Source: JAPOXR01 sp965214695 (GTDB lineage Bacteria; Pseudomonadota; Alphaproteobacteria; Rhodobacterales; Rhodobacteraceae). Taken from it: 64,000 bases of DNA. Below are positions 18,029 through 25,094 of the stretch, piece by piece; position 1 is the stretch's first letter, and each line of letters opens with the position of its first letter. Under the pieces are notes generated by a model. The model worked only from the letters and a program-made list of their open reading frames with translations. It had not been told where the DNA came from and searched no databases. The stretch lies in contig OZ243967.1 of NCBI GenBank assembly GCA_965214695.1, positions 744,001 through 808,000 on the forward strand, written 5' to 3'. The position numbers and the translations under genes are program-made.

Positions 18029-19050
18029 GCGATGATCTCAAGCCCATGATTGCCATAGCGTGCACGCGACCGCTGACCGGCGCCGAGGCCCATTCGGCAT
18101 TCTCGGTCATCATGGATGGCAAGGCAACGCCGGCACAGGCCGGGGGCCTGCTGATGGCCATGCGAACCCGCACCGAAACCGTCGAGGAATATGCGGCGGC
18201 GGCGAGGGTCATGCGGCAGAAGTGCCGGGCGGTGGCGGCGCCGGAGGACGCAATCGACATCGTCGGCACTGGCGGCGACGGCAAGGGAACGCTGAACATC
18301 TCGACGGCGGCGGCGCTGGTTGTTGCCGGCGCCGGTGTACCGGTCGCCAAGCACGGCAATCGCAATCTCTCCTCGCTGTCCGGGGCAGCCGACGTCCTGG
18401 ACTCGCTGGGGGTGGACATCACGGTCTCGCCCGACATTGTCGAGAGCGCCATCGCCGAAATCGGCATCGGGTTCATGATGGCGCCGGTTCACCATCCGGC
18501 GATGCGCCACGTCATGCCCGTTCGCCGGGAGTTGGGAACCAGGACCATCTTCAACATCCTCGGTCCGCTGACCAACCCGGCCGGCGCCAGGAAGCAGCTG
18601 ACGGGGGCATTTTCCGCCGACCTCCTGCGTCCCATGACCGAAACGCTGATGAAGCTGGGCTCAACATCGGCCTGGCTGGTCCATGGCGAGGATGGAACCG
18701 ACGAGATGTCGATCTGCGGCCCGACGCGGGTGTGCAGCCTGCGTGACGGCGAAATCTCCGAGACCGTGATTCACCCCGGGGATGCCGGCCTGCCATGCCA
18801 TTCATTCGACAGCATTCTCGGCGGCACCCCCAGGGAGAACGCGGCCAGGCTATCCTCCCTCCTCGATGGCGAGAAATCACCCTATCTCGATGCGGTGCTG
18901 CTCAACGCGGCGGCGGCGCTCGTTATCGCCGGTCGGGCAGACGCCCTGCCGGAGGGGGTCGCCATCGCCCGGCAGAGCGTGGATAGCGGCTCGGCCAGGG
19001 ACAGGCTTGACCGGCTGGCAAAGCTGACCAGCCAGGCGGCCGGCAGTTGA
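18025..19050 (+). CDS. trpD: Anthranilate phosphoribosyltransferase
   Basis: Transfers phosphoribose from PRPP to anthranilate. 341 residues. Seen: GTGGDGKGTLNIST (PRPP loop), KHGNRNLSSLSGAADVLDSL and RRELGTRTIFNILGPLTNP. Translationally coupled to trpG by an ATGA overlap. The gene that usually follows, trpC, is absent; moaC begins 76 bases later. Confidence 0.97.
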   Translation: MSDDLKPMIAIACTRPLTGAEAHSAFSVIMDGKATPAQAGGLLMAMRTRTETVEEYAAAARVMRQKCRAVAAPEDAIDIVGTGGDGKGTLNISTAAALVVAGAGVPVAKHGNRNLSSLSGAADVLDSLGVDITVSPDIVESAIAEIGIGFMMAPVHHPAMRHVMPVRRELGTRTIFNILGPLTNPAGARKQLTGAFSADLLRPMTETLMKLGSTSAWLVHGEDGTDEMSICGPTRVCSLRDGEISETVIHPGDAGLPCHSFDSILGGTPRENAARLSSLLDGEKSPYLDAVLLNAAAALVIAGRADALPEGVAIARQSVDSGSARDRLDRLAKLTSQAAGS

Positions 19051-19126
19051 CGGTGCCGGAAGTAATTGCAGAGGGTCCCGACATGGCGCCAGCCCTGCCG
19101 GCGGGCATCGGGAGCACGGAGCTGAC

Positions 19127-19606
19127 ATGGGCAGGTTGAGCCATCTCGACGAGGCCGGCGCCGCCCGGATGGTTGACATTTCCGGCAAGGAGGCCAGCAA
19201 GCGGGTGGCAATTGCCGCCGCCACCGTCCTGGTCAATGCCGACACGCTGGCGGCGGTGCAGACAAATGCGGCCAGGAAGGGTGATGTTCTCGGCGTGGCA
19301 CGGGTGGCGGGCATCACCGGCGCCAAGAAAACGCCCGACCTCATCCCGCTATGCCACCCGATCTCACTGACCGGCATCGAGGTTGATTTTACCCTCGACG
19401 ACGAACCGCCCTCGATCGGCATCAGGGTGCGGGCCGAAACCACCGACCGCACCGGTGTCGAAATGGAAGCGATGACCGGCGCCGCCATTGCCGCCCTGAC
19501 CATTTACGACATGGTCAAGTCGAGCGACCGGTCGGCGGAAATCAGCCAGGTCAGCCTGGTCTACAAGGATGGTGGCAAGTCCGGAGTCTACGAGAGACAG
19601 CGATGA
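19127..19606 (+). CDS. moaC: Cyclic pyranopterin monophosphate synthase accessory protein MoaC
   Basis: 159 residues. It acts with MoaA in the first step of molybdenum cofactor synthesis, converting the GTP-derived intermediate to cPMP. The family motifs KKTPDLIPLCHPI, ETTDRTGVEMEAMTG and ALTIYDMVK are all intact. GGAG stands 5 bases before the ATG. The stop overlaps the moeA start (ATGA). Its placement next to trp genes and lexA is typical of alphaproteobacteria. Confidence 0.97.
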   Translation: MGRLSHLDEAGAARMVDISGKEASKRVAIAAATVLVNADTLAAVQTNAARKGDVLGVARVAGITGAKKTPDLIPLCHPISLTGIEVDFTLDDEPPSIGIRVRAETTDRTGVEMEAMTGAAIAALTIYDMVKSSDRSAEISQVSLVYKDGGKSGVYERQR

Positions 19607-20820
19607 TATCGGTGGAGATGGCGCTTGACCGGATTTTCGATCTGGTTGCGCCGGTCGGCACGGAGGATGTCTCCATCCTGGAGGGTGCCGACCGGGTGCT
19701 TGCCGAACCCGTCATCGCCACCCGGGACCAGCCTCCCTTTGCCACCTCGGCAATGGACGGGTTCGCAGTACGCGATGCCGACATTCATCCCGGCGCCGGC
19801 ATCACCGTCATTGGCGAAGCCCCTGCCGGCCACCGCTTCCCGGGTGAGGTGCGGCCGGGAACAGCGGTGCGGATATTCACCGGCGGCGAGGTTCCCCCGG
19901 GCGCCGACCGGATCCTGATCCAGGAAGATGCGGAATTTGACGGCTCGGCGCTCACCGTCAGGGCGCAGGCAGATTCCGGGACGTATATCCGCCCTGCCGG
20001 CGGCGACTACCGGGCCGGCATGCAAATTGCCGCCCCCTGTCTTCTGCGTCCCTCGACGGTGACGCTGATTGCGTCCATGGGGTTTGCCCGGGTGACGGTG
20101 GCCAGAAAGCCGGATATTGCCATCATTCCGACCGGCAACGAGCTCGTCATGCCAGGGGAGGATGGCGGCACCGACAGCATCATCGCCTCCAGCGGTTTCG
20201 GCATCGCCGCCATCCTGGACGAATGCGGTGCCCGTCCCAGGATCCTGCCGATTGCCCGCGATCGCGAGGAGTCGATTCGAGCGGCGTTTGCCATGGCCGG
20301 GGATGCCGATCTGATCGTGACCGTCGGAGGTGCATCCGAGGGCGATTACGACCTGATTCGTCCGGTGGCCAGGAAGCTTGGATTCAGGGAATCCTTCTAC
20401 AAGCTGGCCATGCGGCCGGGGAAGCCGGTCATGGCCGGCGCCATCGGTGATGTGCCGGTGGTCGGCCTGCCGGGCAACCCGGTATCGGCGCTGGTCTGTA
20501 GCCATGTGCTGCTGGTGCCGGCGGTGCGGACCATGCTCGGCCTCGGCCGATCGGCCCTGCCAAGAAGGCAGGCGCCGCTCCTGGAGCCGGTGCCAGGCAA
20601 CGGAAACCGGGAACATTACATGCGGGCAACAAGCTCCTACCGGTCACGGCAGCGCCACTTGCGCGTGGCCACTCGCCAGGACAGTTCGTTGATGAGCGTC
20701 CTTGACCAGGCTGATGCACTCGTCGTGCGCCCACCATCCGATCCGCCCCGCCGGGAGGGTGATATCGTCGAATATTGTGACCTCATAAAACCGTTTGACA
20801 CAAAGAACGAACACTTATAG
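19603..20820 (+). CDS. moeA: Molybdopterin molybdenumtransferase MoeA
   Basis: 405 residues. It inserts molybdate into adenylylated molybdopterin. Seen: DQPPFATSAMDGFAVRD, GEVPPGADRILIQED, PTGNELV, TVGGASEGDYD, AMRPGKPVMAG and GLPGNPVSALV, covering the MoeA domains in order. It overlaps moaC by 4 bases. Its last codons lie under the lexA promoter: the TAG stop at 20818-20820 overlaps the SOS box. Confidence 0.97.
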   Translation: MISVEMALDRIFDLVAPVGTEDVSILEGADRVLAEPVIATRDQPPFATSAMDGFAVRDADIHPGAGITVIGEAPAGHRFPGEVRPGTAVRIFTGGEVPPGADRILIQEDAEFDGSALTVRAQADSGTYIRPAGGDYRAGMQIAAPCLLRPSTVTLIASMGFARVTVARKPDIAIIPTGNELVMPGEDGGTDSIIASSGFGIAAILDECGARPRILPIARDREESIRAAFAMAGDADLIVTVGGASEGDYDLIRPVARKLGFRESFYKLAMRPGKPVMAGAIGDVPVVGLPGNPVSALVCSHVLLVPAVRTMLGLGRSALPRRQAPLLEPVPGNGNREHYMRATSSYRSRQRHLRVATRQDSSLMSVLDQADALVVRPPSDPPRREGDIVEYCDLIKPFDTKNEHL

Positions 20821-20834
20821 AACTGGCCTTGAAC
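20795..20834 (+). promoter_or_regulatory. lexA promoter with overlapping SOS boxes
   Basis: TTGACA at 20795-20800 and TATAGA at 20816-20821 form a promoter with a 15-base spacer. GAAC occurs at 20809, 20820 and 20831, each 11 bases apart. That gives two overlapping GAAC-N7-GAAC boxes, the LexA operator form known from alphaproteobacteria. The operator covers the -10 element, as expected for autorepression. Confidence 0.88.
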
Positions 20835-20859
20835 CAGGCAACATACCGAGAACAGAGCC

Positions 20860-21534
20860 ATGATTACCAAACGCCAACTCGATTTACTGCAATTCATAGA
20901 CCAACGAACGAGGCGCAACGGAGTGCCTCCATCCTTCGAAGAGATGAAGAATGCGCTGAACCTGAAGTCCAAATCGGGAATTCATCGCCTCATCATGTCG
21001 CTCGAGGAACGGGGGTTCCTGCGCCGGCTGCCAAACCGCGCCCGGGCGCTGGAAGTGGTCAGGATGCCGGAACAGGCAGCGGGGCCGCCGCCATCGGAAG
21101 ACCGGGAGGCCCATGCCAGCCGGCAAGCTGCCCTCGAGGAGATGTATGAAACGATCGTGGTCCCGGTCATGGGCAGGATTGCCGCCGGGTCCCCGGTCGA
21201 AGCCATCAGCCGCAAGGATCATGACATCAACGTGCCGGCATTCATGCTCAGCGGGATTGGCGAGCATTTTGCCCTCACCGTCTCCGGAGATTCGATGATT
21301 GAAGCCGGAATCAGGGATGGCGATGTTGTCCTGATTCGCAAGCAGCACACGGCCGATAACGGGGAAATCATCGTCGCCCTGGTGAAGGGCGAGGAGGTCA
21401 CCCTGAAGAGGCTGCGCAAGAAGGGAAGTTCGATTGCCCTCGAGGCGGCAAACCCGGAATTCGAGACCAGGGTCTACCGGACCAACGAGATCGACGTCCA
21501 GGGCAAGCTTGTCGGATTGCTGCGAAGCTACTAA
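20860..21534 (+). CDS. lexA: SOS response repressor LexA
   Basis: 224 residues. An N-terminal winged helix-turn-helix (QLDLLQFIDQRT then PPSFEEMKNALNLKSKSGIH) binds SOS boxes. The C-terminal peptidase cleaves itself when RecA is activated: cleavage site A109-G110 in GRIAAGSP, nucleophile S145 in SGDSM, general base K183 in TLKRL. The operator directly upstream has three GAAC half-sites, so the gene is probably strongly autoregulated. It is followed by gltX after about 96 bases. Confidence 0.98.
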   Translation: MITKRQLDLLQFIDQRTRRNGVPPSFEEMKNALNLKSKSGIHRLIMSLEERGFLRRLPNRARALEVVRMPEQAAGPPPSEDREAHASRQAALEEMYETIVVPVMGRIAAGSPVEAISRKDHDINVPAFMLSGIGEHFALTVSGDSMIEAGIRDGDVVLIRKQHTADNGEIIVALVKGEEVTLKRLRKKGSSIALEAANPEFETRVYRTNEIDVQGKLVGLLRSY

Positions 21535-21630
21535 TTGGATTCGCAACCAGGACCGAAAACGCTGACCTCGTCGGGTCGAACATCAAGGTGCCGGCCCGAC
21601 AGGTCACGTGGAATCGAGGCAGGCCCCGAC

Positions 21631-23058
21631 ATGGCGCACAGCAAGACAGTCACCAGGTTTGCCCCGTCACCGACCGGCATGCTGCATGTCGGCGGAGCCC
21701 GAACTGCCCTCTTCAACTGGCTGTATGCCAGGAAGACCGGGGGCAGTTTCAGGCTTCGAATCGAGGATACCGACCGGTCTCGCTCGACCCCCGAGGCGAG
21801 GGAAGCAATCGTCTCCGGCCTGACCTGGCTCGGGTTGGACTGGAATGGCGATGCGGTCAGCCAGCATGCCAGGCTCGAATCGCACCGGGAGGCCGCCGGC
21901 AAACTGCTCGAATCGGGGCGTGCATATCGCTGCTTCTCCACGCCGGAGGAAATCGACGCCGCCCGCAAGAAGGCCCGGAAGGAGAACCGGCCGGTGCTCT
22001 TTGCAAGCCCGTGGCGGAATGCCGACCCTGCATCCTGCCCAGACCGACCCTTCACCGTGCGCCTCCGTTCGCCGGCGACCGGAATCACCGCCATTGACGA
22101 TGCCGTCTGTGGCCGGGTGTCGTGGCAGAACGAGACGCTGGATGACATGATCATTGTCAGGTCCGATGGCACGCCCACATACAATCTTGCCGTGGTCGTG
22201 GATGACCGGGAAATGGGCATTACCCATGTCATCAGGGGCGATGACCACCTTTCGAATTCGGCCAGGCAGAAAATGGTCTATGATGCGTTTGGCTGGAAGG
22301 TTCCGGTCTTTGTGCATATCCCGCTGATCCACGGTGAAGATGGCAGGAAGCTGTCGAAGCGATCCGGCGATTTGGGTCTCGAGCATTTTCGAGATTTGGG
22401 AATTCCGCCCGAGGCCATGCGCAACTACCTGGCCCGGCTTGGCTGGAGTCATGGCGACGACGAGTTCTTCACCACCGCCCAGGCCATTGACTGGTTTTCG
22501 CTGGACGGATTGCGAAAATCACCCGCCAGGCTTGACAGGAAGAAACTGCTCAACCTGTCGCGCCAGCATTTGGCGCTCGCCGATGAATCGGTGCTGGCCC
22601 GGGATATCACCGAACGCAGCGATCTCGTTCCCGATGCAGGCGGCGGGACCGAATTGCATGCCAGGCTGGTCCAAGCCATGCCTGCCTTGCGGCAGGGTGC
22701 CAGGACATGCGTCGATCTTGCCGAACGGGCTCGATTCATGCTGACCGGCCGGCCGGTTCCGGTCAGCGCCGATGCTGCACGCCACCTCGATGCGGACGGG
22801 ACCGAATTGTTGCACAAGCTGGCGGCGGCAATCACCGCCGCCGAATGGAGCCGTGCCGGTCTCGAGGCCGCAACTGGTGAGTTCTGCCAGCAGCACCAAG
22901 TCAAGTTCGGCACGCTGGCGCAGCCGCTTCGGGCCGCTCTTGCCGGCTCGACGGTGACTCCGAGCGTGCTGGACATGATGGTGATCCTGGGACGGGACGA
23001 ATCGCTCGGCCGCCTCCGGGATGCGTCCTGCGGCAAGCCGGAGAAATCCCAAGGCTGA
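21631..23058 (+). CDS. gltX: Glutamate--tRNA ligase
   Basis: Charges tRNA(Glu) with glutamate. 475 residues. The class I signatures are present: FAPSPTGMLHVGGARTA (HIGH-type) and KLSKRSG (KMSKS-type). The C-terminal anticodon-binding half is complete, so this is a full GltX and not a truncated GluQ. The ATG at 21631 begins the standard MAHSKTVTRFAPSPTG; the frame continues upstream to 21535 without support. Alphaproteobacteria often carry two GltX paralogues with different tRNA preference; this cannot be resolved here. Confidence 0.96.
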   Translation: MAHSKTVTRFAPSPTGMLHVGGARTALFNWLYARKTGGSFRLRIEDTDRSRSTPEAREAIVSGLTWLGLDWNGDAVSQHARLESHREAAGKLLESGRAYRCFSTPEEIDAARKKARKENRPVLFASPWRNADPASCPDRPFTVRLRSPATGITAIDDAVCGRVSWQNETLDDMIIVRSDGTPTYNLAVVVDDREMGITHVIRGDDHLSNSARQKMVYDAFGWKVPVFVHIPLIHGEDGRKLSKRSGDLGLEHFRDLGIPPEAMRNYLARLGWSHGDDEFFTTAQAIDWFSLDGLRKSPARLDRKKLLNLSRQHLALADESVLARDITERSDLVPDAGGGTELHARLVQAMPALRQGARTCVDLAERARFMLTGRPVPVSADAARHLDADGTELLHKLAAAITAAEWSRAGLEAATGEFCQQHQVKFGTLAQPLRAALAGSTVTPSVLDMMVILGRDESLGRLRDASCGKPEKSQG

Positions 23059-23063
23059 GGCAT

Positions 23064-23089
23064 GTCCGGCGGCCGGCAGGAGGCCGGAC
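23064..23089 (+). terminator. Hairpin after gltX
   Basis: A perfect 7-bp GTCCGGC/GCCGGAC stem with a 12-base loop starts 6 bases past the gltX stop. There is no T-run, so termination is uncertain. Confidence 0.35.
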
Positions 23090-23240
23090 GGGCCGACGCG
23101 GACATTGAACTTCGCCGCCGAATTGGATAAGTGTCCGTCATCCGGGATGCCGGGCTCATTTGCGGTTACGTGGCATTGAGCCCCGCATGCGAACTGCCGA
23201 AGCCCTGCATGAAACAGCCAGATTGCAGCACGGTTCGTCG

Positions 23241-23260
23241 ATGCCCGGTTTTTCGGGCAT
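23241..23260 (+). terminator. Hairpin with T-rich loop in the gltX-gltA gap
   Basis: A 7-bp ATGCCCG/CGGGCAT stem with the loop GTTTTT, about 95 bases before the gltA ATG. It could end gltX transcription or structure the gltA leader. The rest of the roughly 300-base gap (23059-23355) shows no gene. Confidence 0.3.
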
Positions 23261-23355
23261 GGTCATGGCTCGATGCTGGCGGTGGCGGCCCGAGCGTATC
23301 CGGATTCCCGGATCCACTCGAGGCGGCCCGGTGAAGACTTGAAGAGGAGAATTGC

Positions 23356-24651
23356 ATGCTGGACAAAACCCGACTGGCGACACTGGAAATCGGCAACAGG
23401 CGACTGGAACTCCCGGTGTCGTCGCCCACGATCGGCCCGGATGTCATCGATGTTCGAAGATTGTATGCCGATGCTGGCCTGTTCACCTTCGACCCGGGCT
23501 TCACCTCGACCGCATCCTGCGAATCGAAGATCACCTTCATCGATGGGGAGGAGGGAAAGTTGCTGTACCGGGGCTACCCGGTGGAACAGCTGGCCAAGCA
23601 TTCGAGCTTCGTGGAGGTGTGCTACCTCCTGCTCTACGGCGAGCTGCCCAACCGGGACCAGCTGGAAGATTTCGATGAACGCGTGACCATGCACACGATG
23701 GTTCACGACCAGATGAACTATTTTTTCAGAGGTTTCCGTCGGGATGCTCACCCAATGGCCATCATCACCGGCGTCATGGGTGCCATGTCGGCCTTCTACC
23801 ATGATTCCACCGACATCTCCGATCCGGTCCAGCGGGAGATCGCATCGGTCAGGATGATTGCCAAGCTTCCGACCATCGTGGCCATGGCCTACAAATACTC
23901 GATTGGGCAGCCTTTCATCTATCCCAAGAACAATCTTGACTACGCGTCGAATTTTCTGCGCATGTGCTTCAAGGTTCCACCCGAGCGATTTTCCGTCGAG
24001 CCGGAGATCGCCCGGGCCATCGACCGGATTTTCGTGCTGCATGCCGACCACGAACAGAATGCCTCCACCTCGACGGTGCGGCTGGCCGGATCATCCGGCG
24101 CCAACCCGTTTGCCTGTGTCGCCGCCGGCATCGCCTGCCTGTGGGGGCCGGCACATGGTGGCGCCAACGAGGCCTGCCTGATGATGCTCCGCGAGATCGG
24201 CACGCCGGAACGGATCCCCGAATTCATCAACCGGGCCAAGGATCCGTCCGACCCGTTTCGGCTGATGGGATTCGGACACCGGGTGTACAAGAATTTCGAT
24301 CCACGTGCCCGGATCATGAAGAATTCGGCAGACGAGGTCCTCGATCTCGTGCCCAATGACAATGTGCCGACGCTGCAGGTTGCCCGCGAGCTGGAGCGGA
24401 TTGCACTCGAGGATGAGTATTTTCAGCAACGGCGGCTCTATCCGAACGTGGATTTCTATTCCGGGATCATCCTGGATGCGATCGGCTTCCCGACCTCGAT
24501 GTTCACGCCGATCTTTGCCCTGTCCAGGACCGTGGGCTGGATTTCCCAATGGCAGGAAATGATTGCCGACCCCACCCAGAAGATTGGCCGACCCCGCCAG
24601 AAATATACCGGCCTTATGGAACGGGAAGTCCCGCCTCTCGCCGAACGGTAA
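23356..24651 (+). CDS. gltA: Citrate synthase
   Basis: Condenses acetyl-CoA and oxaloacetate to citrate at the head of the TCA cycle. 431 residues, the length of Gram-negative type II enzymes. The catalytic residues sit in GPAHGGANE (His), GFGHRVYK (His) and NVDFYSG (Asp). The HADHEQNASTSTVRLAGSS segment is also typical. GAGGAG stands 6 bases before the ATG. A gap of nearly 300 bases separates it from gltX, so it probably has its own promoter. Confidence 0.97.
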   Translation: MLDKTRLATLEIGNRRLELPVSSPTIGPDVIDVRRLYADAGLFTFDPGFTSTASCESKITFIDGEEGKLLYRGYPVEQLAKHSSFVEVCYLLLYGELPNRDQLEDFDERVTMHTMVHDQMNYFFRGFRRDAHPMAIITGVMGAMSAFYHDSTDISDPVQREIASVRMIAKLPTIVAMAYKYSIGQPFIYPKNNLDYASNFLRMCFKVPPERFSVEPEIARAIDRIFVLHADHEQNASTSTVRLAGSSGANPFACVAAGIACLWGPAHGGANEACLMMLREIGTPERIPEFINRAKDPSDPFRLMGFGHRVYKNFDPRARIMKNSADEVLDLVPNDNVPTLQVARELERIALEDEYFQQRRLYPNVDFYSGIILDAIGFPTSMFTPIFALSRTVGWISQWQEMIADPTQKIGRPRQKYTGLMEREVPPLAER

Positions 24652-24714
24652 GCGACAAATCGCCGGGCGTCATGTTGCTTGCCGAATGGTTGGTGGTCAA
24701 TCGCGGAGCGTCAT

Positions 24715-24738
24715 GCCGCCTGCCGATCTGCAGGCGGC
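24715..24738. terminator. Hairpin between convergent gltA and glnE unit
   Basis: A perfect 9-bp GCCGCCTGC/GCAGGCGGC stem with a 6-base loop lies in the gap between genes converging from both sides. It has no T-run, but its position suits a bidirectional terminator. Confidence 0.4.
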
Positions 24739-24755
24739 GATTCGCGGCGGGAGCG

Positions 24756-25094
24756 TTACTGCCGGCTGCCGAAATTTCCGCCGCTGCCCTGCATGCCCCC
24801 GTTCTCCGGCTGCCCGGGCGCGCGCCTGGATGATCGCCGGCGCCGCCTCGCCGCTGCCGGCCGCGTCAGCCCGTCCCGCAGCAGCCTGGTCATCGGGTGG
24901 TCCGGGTTCTCGTCACCATGGATCTCCAGCAACAGCCGCATCGCATCGTGGCAGGCAGGCTGGTCGGGCAATCCCAGCACCCAGTCGAGAAAGATGGTCC
25001 GGCAATCCGGTTCGGTAATTCCGGCAATCCGGTAGGCCTCGCGGATCAGGCCGCGGGGATCGGCCGTCTTGGCCCGGTCTGACCGTTCGCTCAT
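24756..25094 (-). CDS. Small protein translationally coupled to glnE, unknown function
   Basis: 112 residues, starting at an ATG that overlaps the glnE stop (ATGA) with AGGAGG 7 bases upstream. The first 75 residues look like a compact folded domain (GLIREAYRIAGITEPDCRT, FLDWVLGLPD, LLLEIHGDENPDHPMTRLL). The tail is basic and glycine/serine-rich (ARRRRRSSRRAPG) and probably disordered. Not recognised as a named family. Coupling suggests co-expression with the glutamine synthetase regulator GlnE; a link to nitrogen control is inference only. Confidence 0.75.
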   Translation of the reverse strand: MSERSDRAKTADPRGLIREAYRIAGITEPDCRTIFLDWVLGLPDQPACHDAMRLLLEIHGDENPDHPMTRLLRDGLTRPAAARRRRRSSRRAPGQPENGGMQGSGGNFGSRQ

